A stretch of 32,552 bases of DNA from Alphaproteobacteria bacterium. Its GTDB lineage: Bacteria; Pseudomonadota; Alphaproteobacteria; UBA9219. The stretch's first letter is position 1. Every line of letters starts with the position of its first letter. Of the stretch, positions 15,788-25,619 are shown in pieces. The position numbers were made by a program, and so were the translations under genes. Where the stretch lies: NCBI GenBank assembly GCA_028692635.1, contig JAQUWX010000003.1, forward strand, positions 1-32,552, in the 5' to 3' direction. Below the pieces are notes generated by a model, which saw only the letters and a program-made list of their open reading frames with translations, did not search any database and had not been told where the DNA came from.

Positions 15788-16954
15788 ATGCGTCTTCTGA
15801 TTATAGATGATGAAGAAGATATCTGCGACATGATCGCCGAGATAGCCAGCGATCGCGGTTTTGAGGTCGCATGCATAAGCAAGCCGGAAACCGTCGCCGA
15901 TAAGCTCTCTGAATTTAAACCAGATTTCATCATGCTCGATCTCATGATGCCGGGCACCGATGGCGTGGAGCTTCTGCGCGTGCTGGTGGATAAGGTTAAA
16001 GACGTAAAGATATGCCTCATGAGCGGAAGCGACGCTCGCGTGCTAAACAGCGCTCGCCGTTTAGGTAGCGCTCACGGACTTAACGTAGTCGCCGCGCTGG
16101 AAAAACCGCTCGGAATTGCAACGCTGCGCGAAACCTTCGACCAAATGCTTGGCAACGGCAAAACCGTACTTGGAACCGATCTTGCGCACGCCATCTCTCT
16201 TGGCCAGTTCGTGCTCTATTATCAACCGATCATTGAAATTGCCACAAGGAATGTTAAAGGGGCCGAAGCTCTTGCTCGTTGGGCTCACCCAAGCCGAGGA
16301 ATACTCCCTCCGGCTGCCTTTCTGGAGCAGATATCGTCCGAAGGCTTGATGCAGCCATTCACCGAGCAAGTAATCTCCATGGCCGTTGATCAAGCCGACA
16401 AATGGAACCAGGCCGGAGAAAAGCTTACTCTGTCGATAAACATCACGGCGTCATCTCTGCTGGAGCTTACCCTGCCCGACAGGATCGCGGAGATGTGCAC
16501 ACAGCGCAACCTTCCGGCAGATCGTCTTATTCTGGAAGTGACAGAAACCGAAGCCATGCGCGATGTAACTCGCACTATGGACGTTCTTCTGCGGATGAGG
16601 ATACGTAACATCGGGGTATCGATTGACGATTTTGGAACCGGCCACTCTTCTTTGCGCGAGCTACAGCGCATGCCGTTCAGCGAAATGAAAATAGACAACG
16701 GATTTGTTATCGACATGGCAAGCAACAAAGATTGCGCTGTGATCGTAAATTCGATAATCGACCTTGGACACAATCTCGGCCTTAAAATTATTGCCGAGGG
16801 CGTGGAGGATATCCGCATTTGGAGAATGCTTGCGGAAAAAGGCTGCGATTACGCTCAAGGATTTTATATGGCAAAGCCCATGCCTGCGGATGAGTTTGAT
16901 CGCTGGCTGAAAAGCTGGCGCGAGACAACCGCAAACCCAGCGATGCTCCCCTGA
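15788..16954 (+). CDS. REC-EAL response regulator, c-di-GMP phosphodiesterase
   Basis: The 388-residue protein couples a receiver domain (residues 1-120, IIDDEED and phospho-acceptor D51 in MLDLMMPG) to an EAL domain (about 135-375) that hydrolyses c-di-GMP to pGpG. The catalytic residues I can check are present: E160 of EAL, N218 (SINITASS), E250, D280-D281 (DDFGTG), K301 (EMKID), E337 (AEGVED) and Q357 (YAQGF). An active phosphodiesterase is therefore likely. The start follows AAGGAAACCTT and lies nine bases after the hybrid kinase gene, which probably controls it by phosphorylation. Its stop overlaps the start of pmbA as TGATG. Output would be lower c-di-GMP, favouring motility over attachment in most bacteria. 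Confidence 0.94.
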   Translation: MRLLIIDDEEDICDMIAEIASDRGFEVACISKPETVADKLSEFKPDFIMLDLMMPGTDGVELLRVLVDKVKDVKICLMSGSDARVLNSARRLGSAHGLNVVAALEKPLGIATLRETFDQMLGNGKTVLGTDLAHAISLGQFVLYYQPIIEIATRNVKGAEALARWAHPSRGILPPAAFLEQISSEGLMQPFTEQVISMAVDQADKWNQAGEKLTLSINITASSLLELTLPDRIAEMCTQRNLPADRLILEVTETEAMRDVTRTMDVLLRMRIRNIGVSIDDFGTGHSSLRELQRMPFSEMKIDNGFVIDMASNKDCAVIVNSIIDLGHNLGLKIIAEGVEDIRIWRMLAEKGCDYAQGFYMAKPMPADEFDRWLKSWRETTANPAMLP

Positions 16955-18306
16955 TGAGCACAAGCTCGGCCCCTTCCGAATCCACGGACAAACTGGACTA
17001 TCTGATAAAAAAGGCTCTCAAGGCAGGAGCGGATGCGGCTGACGCCGTTCTGGTGGATGCTACGGCTCTGTCCGTCACATGGCGCGACGGAAAGCTGGAA
17101 TCTCTGGAGAGCACTGAAACCGGAGATCTTGGGCTACGCGTATTCATCGGAAAGCAGCAGGCGATCGTATCCACGACCGACAGGCGCATGAACACGCTGA
17201 ATGAGCTGGTGGATAGAGCAATCGCAATGGTGCGCGAAGCTCCTGCGGATGAATTCTGCGGCATAGCCTCAAGCGATCAGATATCCCACCAGTGGCCAAA
17301 GCTGGAAATGGCCGACGACGCAAAAATGACTGCGGAGACGCTCATTGAACAGGCTCGCACTGCGGAAGCGGCAGCTCTTGCAATTCCAGGCGTCTCTCAG
17401 TGCGAAAGCACCGATGCCGGATCAAGCTCGAGCGCGATAACGCTTGTCGCAAGCAACGGGTTTGCCGGACATTATCGTCGAACAGGATATAGCGTAAGCG
17501 CCGCAGTTCTGGCGGGGTCCGGCACTGAGATGGAACGCGACTATGATTACGCATCCACGGTATTTCGATCCGACATGCCGGACGCGGCCGCCATTGGCCG
17601 TGAAGCGGCAGAGAGAGCTGTAAAACACCTTGGATCAAGAAAAATGCCAACTGCCAGAGCGCCAGTGGTTATGGAACCCAGGATAGCCAGCAGCATGCTT
17701 GGTCATTTGGCCGGAGCAATCTCCGGGGCAAGCGTCGCTCGCGGCACAAGCTTTTTAAAAGACAAGCTTGGAGAAAAAATATTCCGGGATGACATAGCTG
17801 TAATCGACGATCCGTTCCGCGCACGCGGATTGAGATCCAAGTCGTTCGACGGGGAAGGCATTGCTCCCAAACCATTAAACATAATCGATCAAGGAAAGCT
17901 GACTACATGGCTGCTTGATCTACGGTCTGCGAGACAGCTTGGAATGACCAGCACCGGCCATGGCAGCAGAAGCGCAGGCAGTGTTCCTTATCCCTCCCCC
18001 AGCAATTTTTATATGTCTCCGGGACAGTTAAGCCCGGAGGATCTCATAAAGGACATTAAGCAGGGATTCTATGTCACTGATTTGATGGGGGACGGAGTCA
18101 ACGGTGTCACTGGGGATTATAGTCGCGCAGCCTCTGGGTTCTGGATAGAGAACGGACAGATAAGCTTCCCAGTCAACGAGATGACCATCGCCGGGAACCT
18201 GAAGGACATGTTCATGAACCTTTATGCGGCCAACGATCTTAAATTTAAGGACGGCATAGACGCCCCCACCATCCGCATAGATGGAATGACCATAGCGGGA
18301 GTATAG
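16954..18306 (+). CDS. pmbA: PmbA/TldE, TldD-TldE metalloprotease subunit
   Basis: TldE (PmbA) is the non-catalytic partner of TldD in a cytoplasmic peptidase that degrades unfolded peptides and matures some ribosomally made peptides. The 450-residue length is usual. The N-terminal ADAADAVLVDA and TGDLGLRVFIG and the C-terminal YVTDLMGDGVNGVTGDYSRAA followed by GFWIENGQI are typical. The HExxxH metal motif of TldD is absent, as expected for TldE. No tldD is in the window. The ATG overlaps the stop of the REC-EAL gene by one base and rodA follows after four bases, so these genes share a transcript. Confidence 0.93.
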   Translation: MSTSSAPSESTDKLDYLIKKALKAGADAADAVLVDATALSVTWRDGKLESLESTETGDLGLRVFIGKQQAIVSTTDRRMNTLNELVDRAIAMVREAPADEFCGIASSDQISHQWPKLEMADDAKMTAETLIEQARTAEAAALAIPGVSQCESTDAGSSSSAITLVASNGFAGHYRRTGYSVSAAVLAGSGTEMERDYDYASTVFRSDMPDAAAIGREAAERAVKHLGSRKMPTARAPVVMEPRIASSMLGHLAGAISGASVARGTSFLKDKLGEKIFRDDIAVIDDPFRARGLRSKSFDGEGIAPKPLNIIDQGKLTTWLLDLRSARQLGMTSTGHGSRSAGSVPYPSPSNFYMSPGQLSPEDLIKDIKQGFYVTDLMGDGVNGVTGDYSRAASGFWIENGQISFPVNEMTIAGNLKDMFMNLYAANDLKFKDGIDAPTIRIDGMTIAGV

Positions 18307-18310
18307 GCGC

Positions 18311-19453
18311 ATGATCGGCATCTCATCCGCAGAACGTCTTGGATTAACCGATAAGCTGCGCCTTATGCACTGGGGGTTGGTGCTGCTTATTGTGGCGATT
18401 GGATCGACGGGCGTCGCCTTGCTCTATTCCGCCGGCGGGATGAGCTGGCAACCATGGGCCGGAGCGCAACTAACCCGCTTTCTGGCTGGGCTTGTCGTCA
18501 TGATGATAATCGCCCTTATAAACATTCGCCTGTGGTTGAAAATAGCATACCCGCTTTATGGAATAATGCTGCTCCTGCTTATCGTGGTCGAGCTTATGGG
18601 CCACTCTGGAATGGGGGCGCAGCGCTGGATCAACATAGGCTTCTTCGTCCTTCAACCGTCAGAGCTGATGAAAATAGCGTTGGTGCTGGCGCTGGCAAAG
18701 TATTTCCACGGGCTGGAGCTGGACGAAATTGGACGACCGTTACTTCTCATCCCGCCGATAATTATGGTGCTGGCTCCTACGGCTCTTGTTCTAATGCAGC
18801 CTAATCTTGGGACTGCCATGCTGCTGCTGGTTGCAAGCACCGCCATGTTTTTCGTGGCTGGAGTGCGCTGGTGGAAATTCGCCCTCTTAATCGCCCTAGT
18901 AATAATTATCGCGCCGTTTGCATGGAATCATCTGCATGATTATCAGCGCGCCAGGCTAACCACATTCATCAACCCGGACGCGGACCCCCTCGGAGCCGGA
19001 TATAACATCCTTCAATCCAAAATAGCTCTGGGATCAGGTGGACTTTTTGGCAAAGGCTTTGGACTTGGCACGCAAAGCCAACTGCAATTTCTCCCGGAAA
19101 AGCATACGGATTTCATATTCGTCGTGCTGGCCGAAGAATTCGGCCTTGTCGGAGCATTTGGCCTGCTTGTGCTTTATTTTCTGCTTCTTTCCTATGGCTT
19201 CATGATAGCCCTCACAAGCCGAAACCAGTTTGGAAGACTCGTAGCCTTCGGCCTTACCACCAGCTTTTTCCTGTACGTTTTCGTAAATGTAGCAATGGTT
19301 ACAGGGTTAATTCCGGTCGTAGGAATTCCTCTTCCCCTGGTATCCTATGGGGGAACCGCAATGATGACTCTTCTAATAGGGTGCGGCCTGCTTTTGGGGA
19401 TTTCCGTACACCGGGACGTCAGAATATCCAGGACAGGCATAAGCGAATTATAG
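18311..19453 (+). CDS. rodA: RodA, SEDS-family peptidoglycan glycosyltransferase
   Basis: RodA polymerises lipid II into glycan strands during cell elongation, with a class B penicillin-binding protein as partner. The 380-residue protein is strongly hydrophobic, with about ten membrane helices. It has the SEDS signatures GAQRWINIG, LQPSELMKI, QPNLGTA, and PEKHTDFIFVVLAEE with D267 at the position of the essential Asp of E. coli RodA. The C-terminal VVGIPLPLVSYGG is the family pattern that favours RodA. It begins four bases after pmbA rather than beside mreBCD or the PBP2 gene. The ATG at 18311 has no strong ribosome binding site, so coupling to pmbA translation is likely. Confidence 0.95.
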   Translation: MIGISSAERLGLTDKLRLMHWGLVLLIVAIGSTGVALLYSAGGMSWQPWAGAQLTRFLAGLVVMMIIALINIRLWLKIAYPLYGIMLLLLIVVELMGHSGMGAQRWINIGFFVLQPSELMKIALVLALAKYFHGLELDEIGRPLLLIPPIIMVLAPTALVLMQPNLGTAMLLLVASTAMFFVAGVRWWKFALLIALVIIIAPFAWNHLHDYQRARLTTFINPDADPLGAGYNILQSKIALGSGGLFGKGFGLGTQSQLQFLPEKHTDFIFVVLAEEFGLVGAFGLLVLYFLLLSYGFMIALTSRNQFGRLVAFGLTTSFFLYVFVNVAMVTGLIPVVGIPLPLVSYGGTAMMTLLIGCGLLLGISVHRDVRISRTGISEL

Positions 19454-19473
19454 CTAATTTTTTCCCGTTATAG

Positions 19474-19523
19474 TTACCGTTACCCTTATTTTGCTAGTAC
19501 TTGCCCTTTATGGGTACCCGTAA
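19474..19523. repeat. Imperfect inverted repeat downstream of rodA
   Basis: TTACCGTTACCC (19474-19485) can pair with GGGTACCCGTAA (19512-19523): five pairs, a mismatch, one pair, a mismatch, then four pairs, around a 26-base loop. GTTACC is also repeated in tandem at the left arm. It lies 20 bases after the rodA stop. It may be a weak transcription end or a regulatory site for the next gene. There is no T-tract, so I do not call it a rho-independent terminator. Confidence 0.35.
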
Positions 19524-19654
19524 TTACTTTCATGATTTTTAAGCGAAATTTTTGCGTTTTAAAGTTTTTTGCTTTCATGAATCCGCATTAAGGTGAGCTT
19601 AAGAAATTCGGGACTATAAATTTGCTGCTTAGAAAAATAGAAGGAATTAGTACA

Positions 19655-19858
19655 GTGTTGGTTGAATTATCTCCAGTTGCTTATTTGACGTTATGCGGTC
19701 TAGTGCGGGATGCTCTGGAAGTGAGCAGCGACGCCTCGTTCTTGCTGCAAAAAGTTGCTAAAGAATTATCTAACGTCACGGTCGATGAAGACTCAGAATT
19801 CTCCGAACAACCCGACCGCGTAGAAGCCCTCCGCCGCGGCGGATTTATGGCTGGCTGA
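19655..19858 (+). CDS. Small hypothetical protein
   Basis: This short frame encodes about 67 residues from a GTG at 19655, which has a good AGAAGGA ribosome binding site nine bases upstream. A TTG at 19622 would add eleven residues but lacks such a site. The product starts with a hydrophobic stretch (PVAYLTLCGLV), followed by an acidic middle and a basic end (RVEALRRGGFMAG). It matches no family I recognise. It stands alone in an A+T-rich gap, converging on the unknown 431-residue gene. The ribosome binding site is the main support that it is real. Confidence 0.45.
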   Translation: MLVELSPVAYLTLCGLVRDALEVSSDASFLLQKVAKELSNVTVDEDSEFSEQPDRVEALRRGGFMAG

Positions 19859-19882
19859 TCTGTTCGGATTTATACCCGACTT

Positions 19883-21178
19883 TTATCCTTTATCGCACCC
19901 AGGACGGTTTTTGTTTGGTTTTGCGATGCGCTTTCTGGCCGCTTCTCCATCTGGCTCAAGCGCTTCAGACATCAGCTTAAGTTGAGCAGGAGCGTCAGGG
20001 AAAAGATCGGCGTTATTCCGATTAATCTCAACGGCCTCAGAAATCAATTTCAGCAAAGCATTCGCAGTGAGCCGATTAATCTTCTTTATCCGCTTAACCC
20101 CGTCCTCACTAAGAGTAAGTCTCGGATCTTTATATCCCACCAAAGCCACCATAGGATCGGGCTGATCGCCTGTCAGAGCTTTATATATTTCTGCCGGGGA
20201 TCTTTCATCCATGGATAGGCCAGTAAGCCTCGATAAATAAGAGTTTTCAACCACCATCTCTCCTTGAACATCAAGCAAGGAAATACGCAACTTTTTCTCA
20301 GAACCACCCTTTGGCCCCAAAGAACACCATTTGAAAATTTTCCTTTCCGGAAATTCCTCTATGAAACCCTGTTGCAAAGCGTAGAACAGGTTAACGCTAT
20401 CGACACCAAAAGAGGAAAAACTAGACAACTCTTTCTTTCTAATGGCAATCGGGCAGCCCTTGACGATCTCTATTATTATGCTCATAGGCGTGTCGTCATG
20501 ACCGGAAAGAACGCCTCTTTCACGGTAATTCTTCTGTAGAGCAATTGCTCTCTCTAACATCTTCCTCGAATTTTCATACGATGCCCCGCGGGCAACAACT
20601 TCAAACAACCCCATTATATTCCAGACGCTCTCATTAAGCTTGCGACGCTCATTATGAGCTTCCGTAGCGCCAATATCCTCGACAGTTTTCATCAATCTGT
20701 CTATTTCATCAGACGTTACATCGGAGCGGTTTTCTGACCAGTGAGCAATAAAACCACCGTCAGTTTGGTGTCCGTCTCTTTTCTGAGTCACCAGTCTAAG
20801 CAAATATGCTGCATGACTGAAAATATGGCGGCTGGGGTAATCAATCGCAATATCGAAAGCCCTTGTCCTTACCTCTTCACGAAACCTGAGCGATAGATAC
20901 TTACTGTTAATGTCATAAAAAAGAACGTTTAACAGACCATAATCGTCCTTGTGTTGAACGAATTCATTCACCAAAACATCGGCGGCTTTTCCAAATCTTT
21001 CCGTAGCGATATTTTTTGACTCTTCGCTTGTCGCTTTATCTATATCGCTCTCAAGCAAATCCAAAAAACTTTTCAGACACAAAAGGGGAGACGAGCGCAT
21101 ATCTTTCTTTTTATATGAAATATTAAATTTGTTCGCAAAATCTTCTACAAATAACTTGTCCGCTTTAAATTCGTCCAT
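19883..21178 (-). CDS. Hypothetical protein, 431 residues, no recognised family
   Basis: I do not recognise this protein. It is soluble, highly charged and predicted mostly helical, with no signal peptide or membrane segment. It has no obvious catalytic motif. The middle (residues about 130-260) has short helical stretches of TPR-like spacing, and the C-terminus is basic (RKRIAKPNKNRPGCDKG). I chose the ATG at 21178 (MDEFKADKLF) because GGCGGAGA lies seven bases upstream. An ATG 39 bases earlier has no such site. The gene is visibly richer in A+T than its neighbours and sits alone between the rodA and gluQ transcripts, which suggests acquired DNA. No integrase, transposase or toxin-antitoxin partner is evident beside it. 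The long frame and strong ribosome binding site argue that it is real. Confidence 0.8.
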   Translation of the reverse strand: MDEFKADKLFVEDFANKFNISYKKKDMRSSPLLCLKSFLDLLESDIDKATSEESKNIATERFGKAADVLVNEFVQHKDDYGLLNVLFYDINSKYLSLRFREEVRTRAFDIAIDYPSRHIFSHAAYLLRLVTQKRDGHQTDGGFIAHWSENRSDVTSDEIDRLMKTVEDIGATEAHNERRKLNESVWNIMGLFEVVARGASYENSRKMLERAIALQKNYRERGVLSGHDDTPMSIIIEIVKGCPIAIRKKELSSFSSFGVDSVNLFYALQQGFIEEFPERKIFKWCSLGPKGGSEKKLRISLLDVQGEMVVENSYLSRLTGLSMDERSPAEIYKALTGDQPDPMVALVGYKDPRLTLSEDGVKRIKKINRLTANALLKLISEAVEINRNNADLFPDAPAQLKLMSEALEPDGEAARKRIAKPNKNRPGCDKG

Positions 21179-21246
21179 CTCAAATCTCCGCCTATGATTG
21201 CCATAGGCTAATGACATCGTTTCTGCATCGCAAATAATTAGTTTGG

Positions 21247-22086
21247 TTAACGCGCCAAAGACATCAGCGAATCCCTCACATCCTTCGCGCTCATGCCACC
21301 TTCTCTTGCGGCGCGCAGAGTTGCGGCTTTGTCGCGTTTGGCAAAGCGCTTGCCCGTTTCGTCCAGCAACAGCTTGTGGTGGTGATATTCCGGCACAGGA
21401 TAATCCAGCAAAGCCTGCAAAAGTCTGTGCACCGATGTAGAATTAAACAAGTCATTGCCACGCGTTACCAACGTTACGCCTTGCAGATAATCATCGACCG
21501 TTACGCTTAAATGATAGCTTGTCGGAACGTCCTTGCGAGCCAGCACTACATCTCCGAAAAGCTCTGGCTTGACTTTGACTTCTCCGGCTTCTTTATCTTT
21601 CCACGAAATGTTGCCGACCAGCGCTTTGGCTTTGGCAGAATCCAGTCGCCACACTGCGGAGCGTTGCTCCATAAATTCTTCTCTCTGCTCAACGGACAGC
21701 TTGCGGCAAACTCCGGGATACAAAGGACCGTCCGCCCCGTGCGGAGCCTGCCCTGCCGATGCTATTTCCGCAGCGACCTCGCTCCTTGTGCAAAAGCACG
21801 GATACAAAACCCCAAGCTCCTTTAAGCGCGAGAGAGCGTTTTTATAATCGTCCATGTGTTCGGACTGCTTGCGGATCTCACCGTCCCACTTCAGGCCCAG
21901 CCATTTAAGGTCTTCGATTAAATCATCGGAGAATTCAGGCTTACACCGAACGGGATCTATATCCTCGATCCTCAGCAAAAACTTTCCGCCCGCGCTGCGA
22001 GCAGCTTTTTCCGCGAAAAGAGCCGAGAAAGCGTGTCCTAAATGAAGATGTCCTGTGGGGCTGGGAGCAAATCGAGAAACGACCAT
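21247..22086 (-). CDS. gluQ: Glutamyl-Q tRNA(Asp) synthetase
   Basis: GluQ-RS is a GluRS-like enzyme without an anticodon-binding domain. It attaches glutamate to the queuosine of tRNA(Asp). The 279-residue length fits this short paralogue and is far below the roughly 470 residues of true GluRS. The N-terminus has RFAPSPTGHLHLGH with the HIGH-type motif at 15-18, then RIEDIDPVR. A zinc-site pattern CFC ... YPGVC lies near residues 97-128, as in GluQ. The KMSK loop is the variant KRFAKR. The ATG at 22086 lies 17 bases after lepA, and the gene ends the minus-strand housekeeping train. Confidence 0.94.
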   Translation of the reverse strand: MVVSRFAPSPTGHLHLGHAFSALFAEKAARSAGGKFLLRIEDIDPVRCKPEFSDDLIEDLKWLGLKWDGEIRKQSEHMDDYKNALSRLKELGVLYPCFCTRSEVAAEIASAGQAPHGADGPLYPGVCRKLSVEQREEFMEQRSAVWRLDSAKAKALVGNISWKDKEAGEVKVKPELFGDVVLARKDVPTSYHLSVTVDDYLQGVTLVTRGNDLFNSTSVHRLLQALLDYPVPEYHHHKLLLDETGKRFAKRDKAATLRAAREGGMSAKDVRDSLMSLAR

Positions 22087-22103
22087 GGTACTCCCGCCCT
22101 TCG

Positions 22104-23906
22104 CTATCTATCGTCCATTTTAAGAGCCGCGATAAACGCCGATTGAGGGATTTCCACCTCTCCGAACTGGCGCATACGTTTTTTACCTTCTTTTTGCTTA
22201 TCCAGCAACTTGCGCTTACGAGAGACGTCTCCGCCATAGCATTTTGCGGTCACGTCCTTGCGCATAGCCGAAATAGTCTCGCGAGCGATCACCCGGCTTC
22301 CAATAGCGGCTTGAATAGCGATTTTGAATAATTGCTTTGGAATAAGCTCTTTAAGCCGCTCGCACAAACCGCGACCGCGCTTTTCGGCAACGCTACGATG
22401 AACGACGCAGGCAAGAGCGTCCACCGGCTCTAAATTAACAAGCACGTTCATCATGACCAGATCGCCTTCGCGATAGCTGTCCAGCGAGTAATCAAAGCTC
22501 GCATAGCCACGGCTGACCGATTTAAGGCGATCGTAGAAATCGAACACGACCTCGTTAAGCGGGAGAAGATAGATCAACATTGCGCGCTGCCCGACATAGG
22601 TAAGCTCTATCTGCTCCCCGCGGCGATCGTTGCAAAGAGCCAGAATGCCGCCGAGATATTCATCCGGCGTAAAGATCGTAGCCTTGATCCACGGCTCCTC
22701 CATATGAGCGATCTTCACCGGATCGGGCATATCAGCAGGATTGTGCAGCGATAACATCGTACCGTCAGTCAGATGAATGCGATATATGACCGAAGGGGCC
22801 GTAGTTATAAGATTAAGGTTAAACTCGCGCTCGAGCCGCTCTTGAATTATCTCAAGATGCAAAAGGCCCAGGAAGCCGCAGCGGAAACCAAATCCCAAAG
22901 CCGCAGAGCTTTCCGGCTCGAACTTAAAGCTCGCATCGTTAAGAGCGAGCTTGCCAAGAGACTCCCTCAAATGTTCAAAATCAGCCGCATCGACGGGGAA
23001 CAATCCACAGAACACAACCGGCACAGAAGGCTTAAACCCGGACAAAATCTCTGTCGCAGGATGACGATCGTCGGTGATGGTGTCTCCGACTTTCGTGTCG
23101 CTTATCTGTTTTATACCTGCTGTAATAAATCCTATTTCTCCGGGGCCAAGCTCTTGCAGCTCAATCTTCTTGGGAGTGAATATGCCCACGCGGTCAACGT
23201 CGCGCACAGCGCCAGTTACCATAAAGCGCACTTTCTGGCCCTTGCGGATAACGCCGTCCATGACGCGAACAAGTATCACCACGCCAAGATAGCTATCGTA
23301 CCAGCTATCGACCAGCAAAGCCTTTAACGGCGCATTCCTATTTCCCTTTGGCGGAGGCAGTCGCTCTACAATAGCCTCCAGCACATCGCCTATACCGACT
23401 CCCGTCTTCGCGGAAATCTGGACCGAGTTGCTTGCGTCAATGCCGATCACATCCTCGATCTGTTGCTTTACCCTCTCAGGCTCCGCTGCGGGAAGATCGA
23501 TCTTATTCAGAACCGGGACGATCTCGTGGTTGTTATCGAGAGCCTGATAAACGTTCGCCAGCGTTTGCGCCTCTACTCCCTGTGAGGAATCAACAACCAG
23601 AAGCGATCCTTCGCAGGCAGCCAAACTACGGCTCACCTCATAAGCAAAGTCCACATGCCCAGGAGTATCCATCAAATTCAGCTGATAAGTTTCTCCGTCT
23701 TTGGCTTTATACTCAAGCCGAACCGTTTGCGCTTTTATGGTTATTCCGCGCTCACGCTCTATGTCCATGCTGTCCAGGATCTGCTCGCGCATTTCCCGAG
23801 CTTCAATTGCTCCGCACTTCTCGATAAGGCGGTCGGCCAACGTCGATTTTCCGTGATCTATGTGAGCAATAATAGAAAAATTACGAATATGCGATTGGTC
23901 TGTCAT
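22104..23906 (-). CDS. lepA: Elongation factor 4 (LepA)
   Basis: LepA is a ribosome-associated GTPase that aids translation under stress and 30S assembly. The 600-residue length is exactly typical. The GTPase motifs are AHIDHGKST (14-22), DTPGH (80-84) and NKID (134-137). The switch I region is [10 protein letters not shown]. The LepA-specific C-terminal domain is complete ([15 protein letters not shown] and [14 protein letters not shown]). The start lies one base after the leuB stop, so it is cotranscribed with the leucine genes. Confidence 0.98.
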   Translation of the reverse strand: MTDQSHIRNFSIIAHIDHGKSTLADRLIEKCGAIEAREMREQILDSMDIERERGITIKAQTVRLEYKAKDGETYQLNLMDTPGHVDFAYEVSRSLAACEGSLLVVDSSQGVEAQTLANVYQALDNNHEIVPVLNKIDLPAAEPERVKQQIEDVIGIDASNSVQISAKTGVGIGDVLEAIVERLPPPKGNRNAPLKALLVDSWYDSYLGVVILVRVMDGVIRKGQKVRFMVTGAVRDVDRVGIFTPKKIELQELGPGEIGFITAGIKQISDTKVGDTITDDRHPATEILSGFKPSVPVVFCGLFPVDAADFEHLRESLGKLALNDASFKFEPESSAALGFGFRCGFLGLLHLEIIQERLEREFNLNLITTAPSVIYRIHLTDGTMLSLHNPADMPDPVKIAHMEEPWIKATIFTPDEYLGGILALCNDRRGEQIELTYVGQRAMLIYLLPLNEVVFDFYDRLKSVSRGYASFDYSLDSYREGDLVMMNVLVNLEPVDALACVVHRSVAEKRGRGLCERLKELIPKQLFKIAIQAAIGSRVIARETISAMRKDVTAKCYGGDVSRKRKLLDKQKEGKKRMRQFGEVEIPQSAFIAALKMDDR

Positions 23907-23907
23907 C

Positions 23908-25011
23908 TCAACTCAATTTGGCTAAAGCGCTTATTACAGCATCTCCCATTGCTTTTGTGCCTACCGGTTTTTCTCCGGGAGCGGCAATATCGATGGTGCG
24001 AACGCCTGCATCTAACACATTCCTAACCGCCAACTCCAGCATATCCGCTTCGTTAACCCAACCGAACGAATAGCGGAACATCATGCCAGCGCTTAAAATG
24101 GTAGCTATCGGATTGGCCAAATCCCTCCCCGCGATATCCGGGGCAGAACCGTGAATAGGCTCATACATGGCTCTGCGCCTGCCTTTTTCGTCCACATCGC
24201 CCAAAGAAGCCGAGGGCAGCATGCCGATAGAACCGGTTAACATGGAAGCCTCGTCAGAGAGGATATCCCCAAACAAATTGTCGGTAAGAATAACGTCAAA
24301 CTGGCGCGGATTGCGCAAAAGCTGCATAGCGCAGGCATCCGCATACATGTGCGATAACTCCACATCGCCATATTCCTCGGCGTGGAGCTTGATGACCTCC
24401 TCGCGCCACAGGATGCCAGATTCCATCACGTTGCTTTTCTCGCACGAGCAGACTCTGTTGCTCCGTTGCCGAGCCAGCTCAAAAGCCACGCGAGCGGCGC
24501 GTCTGATCTCAGCAGTAGTATAGACCTGAGTATTGATCCCTTTTCTCTCGCCGCCGCCGATGTCGAAGATACCGCGAGGCTCTCCGAAATAGACTCCGCC
24601 AGTAAGCTCGCGAAGGATCATGATATCTAAACCGCGCACGACCTCCGGCTTCATAGTGGATGCGTCTATCAGAGCGTCGAAAACCATCGCAGGCCGCAGA
24701 TTAGCGAACAACCCCATCTTCTTGCGTATCTCAAGCAATCCGGCTTCCGGGCGCTTGTCATAAGAAATGTTCGCCCATTTAGGTCCGCCGACGGCGCCCA
24801 TAATCACAGCGTCAACTTCCAGCGCTTTTTTAAGAGTCTCCGCCGCAAGCGGAGTCCCGTATTTCTCGTACGCAGCGCCTCCGATTTGATCGTCAATGAT
24901 GTTCATGCCCAGAGAGCGCTTATCGTTAAACCATTCCATAACGCGACGAGCGGTTTCCATAATTTCAGGGCCGATACCGTCGCCGGGAAGAAAGAGGATG
25001 TTCTTACTCAT
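23908..25011 (-). CDS. leuB: 3-isopropylmalate dehydrogenase
   Basis: LeuB oxidises and decarboxylates 3-isopropylmalate with NAD in leucine synthesis. The 367-residue protein has [12 protein letters not shown] at the N-terminus, [14 protein letters not shown], the substrate-site [14 protein letters not shown], then [15 protein letters not shown] and [18 protein letters not shown]. These are the standard family motifs. It begins three bases after leuD. Together with leuC and leuD it covers two of the three specific steps. No leuA is in the window, and no leader peptide attenuator lies near because the genes are internal to a longer transcript. Confidence 0.98.
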   Translation of the reverse strand: MSKNILFLPGDGIGPEIMETARRVMEWFNDKRSLGMNIIDDQIGGAAYEKYGTPLAAETLKKALEVDAVIMGAVGGPKWANISYDKRPEAGLLEIRKKMGLFANLRPAMVFDALIDASTMKPEVVRGLDIMILRELTGGVYFGEPRGIFDIGGGERKGINTQVYTTAEIRRAARVAFELARQRSNRVCSCEKSNVMESGILWREEVIKLHAEEYGDVELSHMYADACAMQLLRNPRQFDVILTDNLFGDILSDEASMLTGSIGMLPSASLGDVDEKGRRRAMYEPIHGSAPDIAGRDLANPIATILSAGMMFRYSFGWVNEADMLELAVRNVLDAGVRTIDIAAPGEKPVGTKAMGDAVISALAKLS

Positions 25012-25014
25012 TTT

Positions 25015-25617
25015 TCAAATCCAAGGTTGTTCGTTACTGATTTTCTTTTCATATTCTTCGATTGAAGCAATATTTTGTTCCGTCAGGGATATATCATCAA
25101 GGCCATTTAACAGACAATGCTTTCTGAACGGATCGATGGAAAACGAGATGTCTATGCCGTCAGGACCGGTTATGCGCTGAGCCTCAAGATCGATGGTTAT
25201 ATCGGCATCGGAAGTTACCGCCACCTTCGTCAATCGCGCCACATCGCTTTCGGGCAGAATTATCGGCAACAGGCCGTTCTTGAAACAGTTGTTGAAGAAT
25301 ATGTCCGCAAAGCTCGGAGCTATGACGCAACGGATTCCAAAATCTTCCAGCGCCCACGGAGCATGCTCACGACTGGAGCCGCAACCGAAGTTAGCTCCCG
25401 TCACCAGAATTGACGCAGAACGATAGCGCGGCTTGTTAAGCACAAACGACGGAATTTCTTTTCCGTCCGCATCGAAGCGCAGATCGTTAAACAAATAACG
25501 CCCAAGCCCCGTGCGTTTTATGGTTTTGAGAAACTGCTTAGGGATTATAGCGTCCGTATCGATGTTTATCATCGGCAGCATAGCCATCACGCCTTTAAGC
25601 ACCGTGAATTTTTTCAT
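25015..25617 (-). CDS. leuD: 3-isopropylmalate dehydratase small subunit
   Basis: LeuD forms the isopropylmalate isomerase with LeuC, converting 2- to 3-isopropylmalate. The 200-residue protein has the family motifs [31 protein letters not shown] and [17 protein letters not shown]. It begins two bases after the RDD gene, whose last codons supply a strong GAGGAG ribosome binding site. The two genes are therefore physically tied in translation. Confidence 0.98.
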   Translation of the reverse strand: MKKFTVLKGVMAMLPMINIDTDAIIPKQFLKTIKRTGLGRYLFNDLRFDADGKEIPSFVLNKPRYRSASILVTGANFGCGSSREHAPWALEDFGIRCVIAPSFADIFFNNCFKNGLLPIILPESDVARLTKVAVTSDADITIDLEAQRITGPDGIDISFSIDPFRKHCLLNGLDDISLTEQNIASIEEYEKKISNEQPWI

Positions 25618-25619
25618 AT

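Noticed and set aside
19860-19882. A terminator between the small gene and the converging 431-residue gene.
   Set aside because: Only a four-pair TCGG/CCGA stem can form. Too weak to call.
21247-22086. A full glutamyl-tRNA synthetase.
   Set aside because: It has only 279 residues, lacks the anticodon-binding domain and has the KRFAKR variant typical of GluQ.
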